Shown: positions 42,714 to 51,367, counted from the first letter of the stretch. The stretch: 64,000 nucleotides of DNA from Herbidospora daliensis (GCF_001570585.1 NZ_BBXF01000002.1:868001-932000); one strand, 5' to 3'. Made by a program: numbers and translations. Notes: generated from the letters alone by a model not told the origin.

Positions 42714-43400
42714 CTACCAGGGCAGCACCCCGTTCTCGTCCTGGAGGGTTCCGGTCGGGCCGTCCGGGCCGAGGGTGGCCAGGCGGACGACGATCGCGGC
42801 GCTCTCCTCAACCGGCCTGCCGATGCCGAACGCGGCGGTCATGTCGGTGGCGGTGGTGCCGGGTTCGAGCGCGTTGAACCTGATGCCGGGGTGGGCCTTG
42901 GCGTACTGCACGGTCAGCATGGTGGCCGCCGCCTTGGACGCCGCGTAGAGCGCGAGCGGCATGCCGTACTCCGGCCGGTCGGGGTTGTTCACCACCCAGA
43001 ACGACCCGACGCTGCTCGACACGTTGACCACCGTCGGATTCGCGGACCTGCCCAGCAGCGGCAGCGCCGCCTCGGTGACGCGGACGATCCCCACGGCGTT
43101 GGTGTCGAACACCCACAGGGCCTTCGGCCCGTCGATCGGCCCGTCGCCGAGGACGCCCGCGTTGTTGACGAGCACGTCGAGCCGCCCCTCGGCCGCGTCG
43201 ATCGCCGCCAGCGCGTCGCGCACCGAGGCGTCGTCGGTGACGTCCAGTTGCACGAACTTCGCGCCCAGCGTCGCCGCCGCCTTCTCGCCCCGTTCGGGGT
43301 CGCGGGCGCCGACGTAGACGGTGTGGCCCAGGTCGAGAAGCTGCCGGGCCGTCTCGAAGCCGATGCCCTTGTTGGCTCCGGTGATCAGTGTGACGGTCAT
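42714..43400 (-). CDS. Short-chain dehydrogenase/reductase
   Basis: 228 aa from the ATG at 43400 with AAGGAG five nt upstream. TLITGANKGIGFETARQL, VYVGARDP, QLDVTDDASV, LVNNAGVLGDG, VNVSSSVGS and the catalytic YAASKAA are present. It resembles the carbonyl-reductase-like SDRs that TetR regulators often control. Divergent from the TetR gene over 72 bp that contain two matching palindromes. Confidence 0.92.
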   Translation of the reverse strand: MTVTLITGANKGIGFETARQLLDLGHTVYVGARDPERGEKAAATLGAKFVQLDVTDDASVRDALAAIDAAEGRLDVLVNNAGVLGDGPIDGPKALWVFDTNAVGIVRVTEAALPLLGRSANPTVVNVSSSVGSFWVVNNPDRPEYGMPLALYAASKAAATMLTVQYAKAHPGIRFNALEPGTTATDMTAAFGIGRPVEESAAIVVRLATLGPDGPTGTLQDENGVLPW

Positions 43401-43414
43401 GGGTCTCCTTTTTG

Positions 43415-43426
43415 TACCGCTCGGTT
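43415..43426. promoter_or_regulatory. TetR operator, site 1
   Basis: TACCGCTCGGTT, matching TACCGnnCGGTA at 11 of 12 positions and preceded by the same TTTTG as site 2. It lies 14 bp upstream of the SDR start, where binding would block that gene. Confidence 0.65.
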
Positions 43427-43450
43427 CTAAATTCAACGTACCAGGTTTTG

Positions 43451-43462
43451 TACCGAGCGGTA
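43451..43462. promoter_or_regulatory. TetR operator, site 2
   Basis: TACCGAGCGGTA, a full TACCGnnCGGTA palindrome 36 bp from site 1 centre to centre and overlapping the TetR gene's -10 (TAGAGT, 43461-43466), which stands six bases before the ATG. Consistent with autorepression. Confidence 0.7.
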
Positions 43463-43472
43463 GAGTGACCTC

Positions 43473-44075
43473 ATGAGCGCTGACACGCCGACCGTCGGAC
43501 GACCGAGGGCCTTCGACGAGGAGACGGTCCTCGACCGGGCCATCGAGGTCTTCTGGCAGCACGGCTACGAGGGCGCGTCGCTCAGCGCCCTCACCGGCGC
43601 GATGGGCCTCAACCGCCCGAGCCTGTACGCCACCTTCGGCAGCAAGGAACAGCTCTTCCGGCGCGCCTTCGCCCGCTACCACGAGACCAAGGTCGCCGCC
43701 GCCCGCACCGCGCTCGACCAGCCAACGGCGTCGGCCGCGATCGAGGCCTTCCTGCGCTCCAGCGCCGACGCGCTCACCACCGGCGACCACCCGCCGGGCT
43801 GCCTGTCCATCCAGGGAGGCCTGGCCTGCTCACCGGAGAACGCCCAGATCTCCGCCATCCTGGCCGCCGGCCGCGCCGCCACCGAGGCGGCCCTCGAAGA
43901 ACGGATGACACGCGCGGCAGCAGAGGGCGACCTCCCCGAGGGCGTCGACGCACGGGCCCTGGCCCGGTTCGTGATGACCCTCAGCGAGGGCAACGCCGTC
44001 CACGCCGCGGCGGGAGCGACCCGCGAGGATTTGCAGGCCTCGCTCGACATCGCCCTGCGCGCCGTCACATGGTGA
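43473..44075 (+). CDS. TetR-family repressor
   Basis: 200 aa. N-terminal [23 protein letters not shown] ... [20 protein letters not shown], of the type seen in AcrR/RutR-like TetR proteins. The C-terminal ligand domain holds [18 protein letters not shown], matching the group that controls adjacent oxidoreductases. The ATG appears leaderless. Expected to repress itself and the divergent SDR through the two TACCG sites. Confidence 0.93.
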   Translation: MSADTPTVGRPRAFDEETVLDRAIEVFWQHGYEGASLSALTGAMGLNRPSLYATFGSKEQLFRRAFARYHETKVAAARTALDQPTASAAIEAFLRSSADALTTGDHPPGCLSIQGGLACSPENAQISAILAAGRAATEAALEERMTRAAAEGDLPEGVDARALARFVMTLSEGNAVHAAAGATREDLQASLDIALRAVTW

Positions 44076-44110
44076 CCTGAACGGCCCGGCTCACACCGCC
44101 GGAGAGCAGT

Positions 44111-44276
44111 AACGAGCGCCCGGCCATCCTCGCCGCCTCGTCGTGGTTGGCCCGGGAGAGTCGCGGTCGGCCCCGGGAGAAACGAGCGCCCGGCTATCCT
44201 CGCCGCCTCGTCGCGGTCGGCCTGGGAGAAACGAGCGCCCGGCCATCCTCGCGGCCTCGTCGCGGTCGGCCTGGGG
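44111..44276. repeat. 49-bp tandem repeats in a gene-free gap
   Basis: Three units begin at 44111, 44181 and 44230. The second is exactly 49 bp; the first carries an extra 21-bp internal duplication (44160-44180). Each contains ACGAGCGCCCGGC and a CGTCGCGGTCGGCC segment. The gap 44076-44660 has no gene I can support; it holds this repeat, a long palindrome and the terminator of the gene at 44661. Confidence 0.75.
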
Positions 44277-44508
44277 CCCGTGTAGGGGCCGACCTGGGTG
44301 GCGGGGACTTGGGCGGCGGGTCGGGCCCGCCCGCCCTGGGTTGTGGTGATCGTCGCTCCGGCGACCGACGTTTTCCCCGGCGAACGGGCCGCCTTGTGGA
44401 AAACCCGGGCGCCTCCGACTGCTTTCACCGGGCGGTCCAACATAAACGCCGCCTCGCAGGCGGCCCCGCGCTCGTACACGTCATGGAATTTCATGGCTTT
44501 CAGTGAGT

Positions 44509-44526
44509 TTGCGCAATATTGCGCAA
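44509..44526. promoter_or_regulatory. Perfect 18-bp palindrome
   Basis: TTGCGCAATATTGCGCAA is perfectly self-complementary and lies in the most AT-rich part of the gap 44076-44660. There is no adjacent start codon, so a promoter operator is not obvious. Ten-bp direct repeats of ATCCGGAT follow at about 44580-44600. Confidence 0.6.
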
Positions 44527-44608
44527 CTCCCGCCCCGTCAGCCCCGCACTTTCTCGAATCCGGTGAAGTGAATTCCACATCCGGATTTATCCGGATCTAT
44601 CCGTACAC

Positions 44609-44652
44609 AAAAAAGAGCGCCCGGCACCCCGTAAAGGGGATGCCGGGCGCTC
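44609..44652 (-). terminator. Strong intrinsic terminator of the gene at 44661
   Basis: On the minus strand a 12-bp stem GAGCGCCCGGCA/TGCCGGGCGCTC with an inner CCCC/GGGG pairing is followed by six T (complement of 44609-44614). It lies 8 bp after the stop. Confidence 0.85.
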
Positions 44653-44660
44653 AAGCCGCC

Positions 44661-46013
44661 TCAGCGGTTCAGTTTCTCCACGATCAGCCGGTAGAGCTGC
44701 CGGGGTCGCCCCGGTTGGGGTGTCCGGTTGGGTGGGAGCGGCCACGCGAGTCCCTCGTCGACCAGCGTGCGCAGCAGTCTCCGCGCCGTTCTCGGTGTCA
44801 CCCCCAGCATCTTGCCCGCGCCCTCGGCGTCGACGACGGTGTCGCCGCCTTCGAGCTTGGCCGCCAGTCTGGCCAGCACCTCGACGCCCTTCGGCTTGGC
44901 CGGGCCCGCCGACTGCGGGGGCATCCGGGGCGGGGGCACCAGGGTGCGTCCCTCCCGGTCGACCGCGAAGCCCTGGGCCTGCTTGCCCGCCTGGGTGCGG
45001 GCCAGCGCGGCCCGTGCGTGGGTCTCCGCGTCGTGGGTGGTCCGGCCCATGCCGACGCCCACCTCGACCGCCAGGCCCAGCTCGTCGCGGATCCTCGCCG
45101 CGAAGGGCAGCACCCGGAAGCCGTCGGTCGCGCCGGCGATCGATCCGCGGGTCGCGACCACCAGGTAGCTGTGGTCGTCGATCGGCCACACGCTGGCGTT
45201 GATGCGGTTGGCCTCCTGCACCAGCAGGCGGTGCAGGGAGAGCCGCAGCTCGTCACGCCAGTAGCGCGGGGCCGCCCGCCTTATCGGCTCCCGCAGCGTC
45301 GGCACCTCGACGAGGATCACCGTCAGCTGGGATTCCTCCAGCCGGTGGTGCGCCCCGAGCAGGGCCGCCGTGTGGAGAGCGGTGCGGACCGCCGCCGAGG
45401 TCGGCCGAATGCGGACCGTGGGGATGCCCGCGGCCGTTAATCGGTCGGCCACGCCCGGTATGCAGGTCAAGGCGCCGGTGGTGGCGCCCTGGCGGACCAG
45501 CCGCTCGTGATAGGCCGCGATCGTGCCGGTCGCTCCCGGCTCGTCGCGGCTGTGTACCTCTGCCGTGGATATGCCCAGGTCCGCGAACGCCTCGTCGACC
45601 TCGCCCCGGCTCAGCACGTCGACGCTGACCCTCCTGGGGTCGATGCGATCGTCGAGGGCCGCCCGTGCGATCGCGGCCGTCAGGGCCGCACCGCCCAGCT
45701 GGACGTGGGTCGCCGGCATCGTCAGCACCCCGGCCCGTCGCGCCAGCTCGTAGGGGATCGGGCTGGCGAATAGGCAGGCGTCTACGCCGCCCAGCCGCGT
45801 GACCTTGTCGGATGCCTCCTGCTCGTCCCGGTACGCGGCCGCCACGAGGCGGCACGGCACCGGAGCGGCGGCGTGTCCCATGAGCATGACCCGCTCGACG
45901 AGGTCATGGGGCCCCACCACACCGATGGTGAGGTCCGGCGTTCCAGCGCCCATTCCGCCCCCCACGCGGCCGCGCGGTGAGTCTTCAGTGCGCTCGACCA
46001 ATGTTCGTCCCAT
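44661..46013 (-). CDS. Regulator with sensory, nucleotide-cyclase-like and winged-helix regions
   Basis: 450 aa from the ATG at 46013 (AAGG eight nt upstream); a later ATG at 45953 is also plausible. Residues about 25-200 look like a ligand-binding region (IGVVGPHDLVERVMLMG, CLFASPIPYELARRAGVLT). Residues about 215-360 resemble a degenerate GGDEF/cyclase-III-like domain (SYLVVATRGSIAGATDG ... VGVGMGRTTHDAETHARAAL). Residues about 385-450 are a winged HTH (AGKMLGVTPRTARRLLRTLV). This arrangement occurs in a little-studied group of Gram-positive regulators. It lies downstream of the murA-like gene on the same strand, 152 bp away, and may sense envelope precursors or stress. Confidence 0.65.
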   Translation of the reverse strand: MGRTLVERTEDSPRGRVGGGMGAGTPDLTIGVVGPHDLVERVMLMGHAAAPVPCRLVAAAYRDEQEASDKVTRLGGVDACLFASPIPYELARRAGVLTMPATHVQLGGAALTAAIARAALDDRIDPRRVSVDVLSRGEVDEAFADLGISTAEVHSRDEPGATGTIAAYHERLVRQGATTGALTCIPGVADRLTAAGIPTVRIRPTSAAVRTALHTAALLGAHHRLEESQLTVILVEVPTLREPIRRAAPRYWRDELRLSLHRLLVQEANRINASVWPIDDHSYLVVATRGSIAGATDGFRVLPFAARIRDELGLAVEVGVGMGRTTHDAETHARAALARTQAGKQAQGFAVDREGRTLVPPPRMPPQSAGPAKPKGVEVLARLAAKLEGGDTVVDAEGAGKMLGVTPRTARRLLRTLVDEGLAWPLPPNRTPQPGRPRQLYRLIVEKLNR

Positions 46014-46165
46014 CCCGCGCGCCTTCTCGATTGACTTCTCTTTGGAACGATCGCTCCCGGAGGCCGTAATGTCACGCCCGGATTTTCCGGAATACCGTTC
46101 TGAGAAGGGCGGCACGGTCCTTTCCCATTATGTTGTGGCTGGTCAATGCCATTATGGACGTCGAA

Positions 46166-47437
46166 CTAGGCAAAAGGGGAAATCTCGCGTTCCACATCGG
46201 CGCCGAGGGCCCGGAGGCGCTGCGCGATGTCGGCGTGGCCCCGGTCGACGCGGTAGCCCGACTCGATCACCGTCTCGCCCTCGGCCGCCAGACCCGCCAG
46301 CACGAGCGCGATGCCCGACCGCAGATCGTGCGCCTCGACGGTCGCGCCGCGCAGCGGAGTGGGCCCGTGGACGACCGCCCGGCTGCCGTTCACCTCGACC
46401 CGCGCGCCCATCTTGTTGAGCTCGCCGGCCAGCGCGAAGCGGCCGTCGAAGATGCGCTCGTGGATGTAGCTCGGCCCGTCGGCGAGCGCCGCCATCGCCA
46501 TCAGCTGCGGCTGCAGGTCGGTCGCGAAGCCCGGGTAGGTGTCGGTGATCACGTTGATCGGCCGCAGCTGCCCGTCGCGGCGCGCGTGCACGACGGCGCC
46601 CTCCTGGAAGAACTCCACGCCCATCTGCTCCAGCTTCCACCGCACGACGCCGAGGTGCTCGAGCGAGGTGCCGAGCAGGGTCACCTCGCCGCCGGTGATC
46701 GCCGCGGCCATCATGAACGCCCCGGCGTCGAGCCGGTCGGCCATGACGGTGTGCTCGACGGCCTTGAGCTCGCGTACGCCCTCGACGGTGATGAAGCCGG
46801 TGCCCTCGCCGCGGATGTCGGCGCCCATCTTGCGCAGCATCTCGATGACGTCGAGGACCTCGGGCTCCAGCGCCGCGTTCTCGATGACCGTCGTGCCCTG
46901 GGCCAGCGCGGCGGCCATGATGAGGTTCTCGGTGCCCGTGTGGGAGGGCCGGTCGAGGTAGAGCGTGGCCCCGGTCAGCCCGGCGGCCTTGATGTGGATC
47001 GTGCTCTCCTGCTCGTCGACCAGGGCGCCGAGCCGCTTGTAGCCGTTGTAGTGGAAGTCGAGGTTGCGGGCGCCCAGATTGCACCCGCCGACGCCCTCGA
47101 CGATGACCTCGCCGACCCGGTGGAGCAGCGCCGGCACGAACAGGATCACGCCGCGGAACCGCGACGCGATCTCCTCGGGCAGCACGGGGCTGGTCACCCC
47201 GGAGGCGTCGATGACGAGCGTGCGCTCCGCCTCGTGGAACTGCACCCGGGCGCCGACGGCCTCGGCGAGCTCGATCGCCCGCCGTACGTCCTCGATGAGG
47301 GGGACGTTGCGGAGGACGGTCCGGCCTTCTGCCGCCAGCAGGGCCGCCCCGATCATGGGCAGCACGGCGTTCTTCGCGCCCTGGACGAACGCGGTTCCAC
47401 GCAGCGCATTGCCACCGCGCACGCGGTAACGAACCAT
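46166..47437 (-). CDS. murA: UDP-N-acetylglucosamine 1-carboxyvinyltransferase (MurA family)
   Basis: 423 aa from the ATG at 47437 with GAGGAG upstream. It transfers enolpyruvate from PEP to UDP-GlcNAc, the first committed step of peptidoglycan synthesis. Key residues: Lys in GAKNAVLP, catalytic Cys and Arg in GGCNLGARNLDFH, Asp in DTYPGFATDLQPQ, then FDGRFALAGELNKMGA, DLRSGIALVLAG and DRGHADIAQRLRALGA. The Cys-loop is less typical after the Arg (usual form RPVDLH), suggesting a second, divergent MurA. No other mur genes are nearby. Confidence 0.88.
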   Translation of the reverse strand: MVRYRVRGGNALRGTAFVQGAKNAVLPMIGAALLAAEGRTVLRNVPLIEDVRRAIELAEAVGARVQFHEAERTLVIDASGVTSPVLPEEIASRFRGVILFVPALLHRVGEVIVEGVGGCNLGARNLDFHYNGYKRLGALVDEQESTIHIKAAGLTGATLYLDRPSHTGTENLIMAAALAQGTTVIENAALEPEVLDVIEMLRKMGADIRGEGTGFITVEGVRELKAVEHTVMADRLDAGAFMMAAAITGGEVTLLGTSLEHLGVVRWKLEQMGVEFFQEGAVVHARRDGQLRPINVITDTYPGFATDLQPQLMAMAALADGPSYIHERIFDGRFALAGELNKMGARVEVNGSRAVVHGPTPLRGATVEAHDLRSGIALVLAGLAAEGETVIESGYRVDRGHADIAQRLRALGADVEREISPFA

Positions 47438-47889
47438 GAATGAGTCTCCTCGGTTGGGGGTGGAGAGGATGGTGCGGCAGGTGCGGTAGCCGGGTATCGG
47501 CCCACAGTAGCCGTTAGCCGGGGTCATTCGCGGCGAAACCACCCCCGGAAAGTGCGGCCCGTAAGGCCGTTAAAGGGCTCCGCCAACCGCCTTGGAGATC
47601 TGGTCTGGAATGCGAAGTTCCACACCGAACCTGCCGAGATCGGTCAATCGACCAAAAGCGCCCGAAACGCTGTGAAATCCATCCCAAAACCGGCGTCCAC
47701 GCTGGTCGAGGGCGTGTTCCCCCAGCTGGTAGAACGAGATTTCCGGTCTTATGTACGCCCTTCAACGCCCGAAATCAGACACGCCGCGACCCCATGGCCA
47801 CGGCGCGCCTTACCGGAATAGCACCCTTGCACTTGTCCCATTTTGTCAGGAGACAGCGCCCGGAACAGGGAAAACAGTGACTCCTGTGA
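47438..47889. other. Intergenic region without recognisable gene
   Basis: 452 bp between the murA-like start and the purD stop. Open frames of 83-89 codons exist on both strands but show no Shine-Dalgarno, no domain and a base composition lower in GC than neighbouring genes. It must contain the murA promoter. An arm pair CAGGAG/CTCCTG near 47850-47885 could end purD transcription weakly. Confidence 0.5.
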
Positions 47890-49107
47890 CTAACGCCCCG
47901 CGGCGATGTCGTTCCGGTGGAAGGAACCGCGCATCTCGATGCGCCCCACGAGTTCGTACGCCCGCTCCCGCGCCTCGGCCACCGTCTCGCCGGTGCCGAC
48001 CACGTTGAGCACCCGCCCGCCGTTGGAGACGACCCGGCCGTCGTTCAGCGCGGTTCCGGCGTGCAGGACGTAGGCGCCCTCGACCTCTTCGGCCAGGCCC
48101 TCGATGGCGTCGCCCTTCACCGGGGTGTCGGGGTAGTTCTCGGCCGCGATCACCACGGTGACGGCCGCGCCCGAACGGAAGGACACGGGAGGCTGCGCGG
48201 CGAGCTCGCCGGTCGCGCAGGCCAGCAGCAGGTCGGCGAGGGGGGTCTCCAGGCGGTCGAGCACGACCTGGGTCTCGGGGTCGCCGAAACGCGCGTTGAA
48301 CTCGATGACCTTAGGGCCCTTGCTGGTGAGGGCCAGACCGGCGTAGAGGACGCCGGTGTAGGGCATGCCCCGGCGGGCCAGCTCGTTGACCGTCGGGGTG
48401 ACCACGGTGGTCATGAGCTCGTCGACCAGGCCCTCGGGGGCCCACGTCAGCGGGGTGTAGGCGCCCATGCCGCCCGTGTTGGGGCCCTCGTCGCCGTCGT
48501 GGGCGCGCTTGAAGTCCTGCGCGGGCTGGAGGGCGACGGCGGTCTTGCCGTCGCAGAGGGCGAACAGCGACACCTCGGGGCCGTCGAGGTACTCCTCGAT
48601 CACCACGCGCCCGCACGCCGCGGCGTGGGCCAGCGCGGCCGAGCGGTCGGACGTCACGACGACGCCCTTGCCGGCGGCCAGGCCGTCGTCCTTGACCACG
48701 TAGGGCGGGCCGAAGGTGTCGAGGGCGTCGAGGGCCTCTTCTGGGGTCGTACAGGTGAAGGCGCGGGCGGTCGGCACGCCGGCCGACTCCATCACCGACT
48801 TGGCGAAGCTCTTGGAGCCCTCGATCGCGGCGGGCTCGCGCGACGGGCCGAAGCACGGCACGCCGACCGCGCGCACGGCGTCGGCCACCCCGGCGACCAG
48901 CGGCGCCTCGGGCCCGACGACCACCAGGTCGACCGCGAGGTCGAGGGCCAGCGCCGCGACGGCCGAGCCGTCGAGCGGCGACACGTCGTGGAGCCGCGCC
49001 ACCTCCGCGATGCCCGCGTTGCCGGGCGCGCAGTGCACCTCGGCGGGTCGGAGAGCACGGCAGATCGCGTGCTCACGGCCTCCTGAACCGATCACCAGAA
49101 CTCGCAC
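47890..49107 (-). CDS. purD: Phosphoribosylamine-glycine ligase
   Basis: 405 aa from GTG 49107. It catalyses the ATP-dependent joining of glycine to phosphoribosylamine, an early step in purine synthesis. Segments in order: VLVIGSGGREHAI, VVVGPEAPLVAG, PSREPAAIEGSKSFAK, the ATP-grasp YVVKDDGLAAGKGVVV, EEYLDGPEVSLFA, FKRAHDGDEGPNTGGMGAY and EFNARFGDPETQ. Complete and of normal length. Confidence 0.97.
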   Translation of the reverse strand: MRVLVIGSGGREHAICRALRPAEVHCAPGNAGIAEVARLHDVSPLDGSAVAALALDLAVDLVVVGPEAPLVAGVADAVRAVGVPCFGPSREPAAIEGSKSFAKSVMESAGVPTARAFTCTTPEEALDALDTFGPPYVVKDDGLAAGKGVVVTSDRSAALAHAAACGRVVIEEYLDGPEVSLFALCDGKTAVALQPAQDFKRAHDGDEGPNTGGMGAYTPLTWAPEGLVDELMTTVVTPTVNELARRGMPYTGVLYAGLALTSKGPKVIEFNARFGDPETQVVLDRLETPLADLLLACATGELAAQPPVSFRSGAAVTVVIAAENYPDTPVKGDAIEGLAEEVEGAYVLHAGTALNDGRVVSNGGRVLNVVGTGETVAEARERAYELVGRIEMRGSFHRNDIAAGR

Positions 49108-49206
49108 CCACGCATTCTCTCAGGCCCGGCAACCACGGTTATCCTGGGACCCTGTGATATTTTGGGTTGGCTTTGCGGTGTCAAGTGGCGATTGGAGGTG
49201 GTACGG

Positions 49207-49311
49207 GTGTCTTCTGGCGATCCCGTCAGTACGTGCACGCGCACGTCTGACGTGCGCGACATCCCTCTCCATTTCCAGATGCACGCCGCCCGCATGCCCG
49301 CGCCCGTGTAA
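49207..49311 (+). CDS. Possible leader peptide upstream of corA
   Basis: A 34-codon frame starts with GTG at 49207, has GGAGG eight nt upstream and stops at 49309-49311. It includes VSTCTRTSDVRD and the Pro-bearing end RMPAPV. Codons for its middle lie in strong hairpins (GCGCACGT/ACGTGCGC at about 49240-49257). The corA start follows 56 bp later. Attenuation-type leader peptides precede magnesium transporters in enterobacteria; here it is only a positional analogy. Confidence 0.4.
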   Translation: MSSGDPVSTCTRTSDVRDIPLHFQMHAARMPAPV

Positions 49312-49367
49312 GGGGTGACTCCGCTGTTCGCGTGGAGCATGTGAGCTCGGCCTTCGAAGGGACCGAC

Positions 49368-50471
49368 ATGCGCTCCGCCACGCTTTTCCCCCGTCGTTAC
49401 ACCCGCTCCGCCACCGCGGTCTCCCCGGTGCGCGAGCACAAGAAGTTCCCCTGCGTTCCGTCGAGCGACTCGCTCATCACCTTCGGCGCCTACATCGGCG
49501 GCCGGAAGGTCGCGGCCGACGGGATCGCGCAGGCCGTCCAGCTGGTCCGGCAGCACAACGAAGACGCCGCCAAGCCCGACGCCTACGTCTGGGTGGGGCT
49601 CTTCGAGCCCGAGGCGCCCGAGGTCGAGTGGCTGGCCGAGACGTTCGGCCTGCACCCCCTCGCCGTCGAAGACGCGGTCAAGGCCCACCAGCGGCCCAAG
49701 GTGGAACGTTACGGCGACTCCCTGTTCGTGGTGCTGAAGACGGTCGCCTTCCTCGACCACGAGGTGCTGACCGAGTCGGCCGAGATCATCGCCACCGGCG
49801 AGATCATGGTGTTCGTCGGCCCCGACTTCGTCGTCACCGTGCGCCACGGCGCCCACAGCCCGCTCAGCGACGTGCGCGAGAAGCTCGAAGACAAGCCCAA
49901 GCTGCTCAACCGGGGCCCGACCGGCGTGCTCCACGCCATCGCCGACCACGTCGTCGACAAGTACCTCTACGTCGCCGACCAGATGCAGGCCGAGCTCGAA
50001 GAGGTCGAGGCCGCCGTGTTCGCCGAGGTCAGCTCGCGCGACATCAACCGGATCTACCACCTCAAGCGGGAGATGCTGGAGCTCAAGCGGGCCGTCGCGC
50101 CGCTGCACACCCCGTTCTCCCAGCTGCCGCAGCGCCGCATCATCCCCTCCGACATGCGGGAGTACTTCCGCGACGTCTCCGACCACCTGTCGCGCGTGTG
50201 CGAGCAGGTGCAGTCGAGCAACGAGCTCTCCGACTCGATCCTGCAGGCCGCGCTCGCCCGCACCAACGCCCTGGCCAACGAGGACATGCGCAAGATCTCC
50301 TCGTGGGTGGCGATCCTGGCCGTGCCGACCATGATCGCGGGCATCTACGGCATGAACTTCGAGCACATGCCCGCGCTCGACGCCGTCTGGGGCTACCCGG
50401 TGGTGGTCGGCGTCATGGTGGTCGCCTGCGCCCTGCTCCACCGGGCGTTCCGGCGCAACGGCTGGCTCTAG
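49368..50471 (+). CDS. corA: CorA-family magnesium/cobalt transporter
   Basis: 367 aa from the ATG at 49368 (AAGGG seven nt upstream). A long cytoplasmic funnel domain precedes two C-terminal helices; the first ends in the signature YGMNF (Gly-Met-Asn) that forms the ion selectivity filter. Other typical parts: HPLAVEDAVKAHQRPKVE, YLYVADQMQAELEEVE and LREMLELKRAV-like helices. It forms a pentameric Mg2+ channel. It ends convergent with the GDPD gene (4-bp overlap). Confidence 0.95.
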   Translation: MRSATLFPRRYTRSATAVSPVREHKKFPCVPSSDSLITFGAYIGGRKVAADGIAQAVQLVRQHNEDAAKPDAYVWVGLFEPEAPEVEWLAETFGLHPLAVEDAVKAHQRPKVERYGDSLFVVLKTVAFLDHEVLTESAEIIATGEIMVFVGPDFVVTVRHGAHSPLSDVREKLEDKPKLLNRGPTGVLHAIADHVVDKYLYVADQMQAELEEVEAAVFAEVSSRDINRIYHLKREMLELKRAVAPLHTPFSQLPQRRIIPSDMREYFRDVSDHLSRVCEQVQSSNELSDSILQAALARTNALANEDMRKISSWVAILAVPTMIAGIYGMNFEHMPALDAVWGYPVVVGVMVVACALLHRAFRRNGWL

Positions 50472-51367
50472 ACGGCGGCGACGGCCTTCACCGAACGCGG
50501 CAGCGGAATGCCGCGAGCGCTCCACAACTCCCGCATGCGGTCGGGGTAGTCGGTGACGATGGCGGCCACGCCGAGGTCGAGCAGTTCGGCCGCCTCGACG
50601 GGGTCGTTGACCGTCCAGACCACCACGGGCAGGCCGCGCCGGGCCGCGCCCGTCATCAGCTGCTTGTCGACCAGCACCCGGTCGGGCGACAACACGGTCG
50701 CCCCGACGGCCTCGGCCGCGCCCGCGATGTCGACCTCGAAGTCGCGGATGTCGAAGCCCGCCATCCACACCGGGTCGATGGTCGCCGCCTCGACCAGCGC
50801 GTATCGCTGCGGCACGGCGTCTCGCGCCGCCGCCAGGATGCGCCAGTCGAAACTCAGGATGGCCGAGTTGTCGATCCGGCGGTGCCGCGCCAGTTCGTCC
50901 AAGACCAGGTTCGTGAAGACCTTCGGGTCGGCCGACAACTCGGGCCGGGTCGGGTCTGACTTGAGTTCGACGTTCAGCCGCACGTGGTCGGCGCCGTAGG
51001 CGCTGACGAGCCCGAGCACCGCGCCCAGCGTGGGCATGCGGGTGTCGGGCCGGCCGACCTGGGTGCGCATGAACGGGTCGTCGTCGCGGACGGGCCGGCG
51101 CACCCCCACGTCGAGGGTGCGCAGCTGCGCCAGGGTGAGCTGGTTGATCGGCCGGCCGACCAGTTGCTCGGCGCCGGTGTCGCGGCTCGTCACCGCGGAG
51201 ACGGTCAGGTCGTGACTCAGGACCAGCTGGTGGTCGGCGGTCAGCACGACGTCGAACTCGATGGCGTCGACGCCGATCTCCAGCGCGTAGGCGAGACCGG
51301 GCAGGGTGTTCTCGGGCCGCAGGCCGCGGGCGCCCCGGTGCCCGTGCAACTCAACAGGTCGGTGCAC
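50468..51367 (-). CDS. Glycerophosphodiester phosphodiesterase
   Basis: 299 aa from GTG 51367. GDPD barrel: HGHRGARGLRPENTLPG with the first catalytic His, IEFDVVLTADHQLVLSHD with metal Glu/Asp and second His, LNVELKSDP, ILSFDWRIL, and the C-terminal PVVVWTVND with DLGVAAIVTDYPD. It hydrolyses glycerophosphodiesters to glycerol-3-phosphate and alcohols. No signal peptide, so it is probably cytoplasmic. A possible -10 (TAGGGT, 51381-51376 on the minus strand) sits eight nt before the GTG. Confidence 0.93.
   Translation of the reverse strand: MHRPVELHGHRGARGLRPENTLPGLAYALEIGVDAIEFDVVLTADHQLVLSHDLTVSAVTSRDTGAEQLVGRPINQLTLAQLRTLDVGVRRPVRDDDPFMRTQVGRPDTRMPTLGAVLGLVSAYGADHVRLNVELKSDPTRPELSADPKVFTNLVLDELARHRRIDNSAILSFDWRILAAARDAVPQRYALVEAATIDPVWMAGFDIRDFEVDIAGAAEAVGATVLSPDRVLVDKQLMTGAARRGLPVVVWTVNDPVEAAELLDLGVAAIVTDYPDRMRELWSARGIPLPRSVKAVAAV

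Noticed and set aside
44111-44276. CRISPR array
   Set aside because: Units follow each other directly with no unique spacers, and no cas genes are near.
47514-47821. Small frames in the murA-purD gap (83 and 89 codons)
   Set aside because: No ribosome-binding site, no recognisable domain and composition unlike neighbouring genes.
49141-49367. M-box or other magnesium riboswitch before corA
   Set aside because: I could not match the conserved M-box core; only a leader frame and simple hairpins are visible.
49092-50768. Minus-strand open frame of 558 codons across corA
   Set aside because: Antisense shadow; corA on the plus strand has the GMN motif and a proper start.
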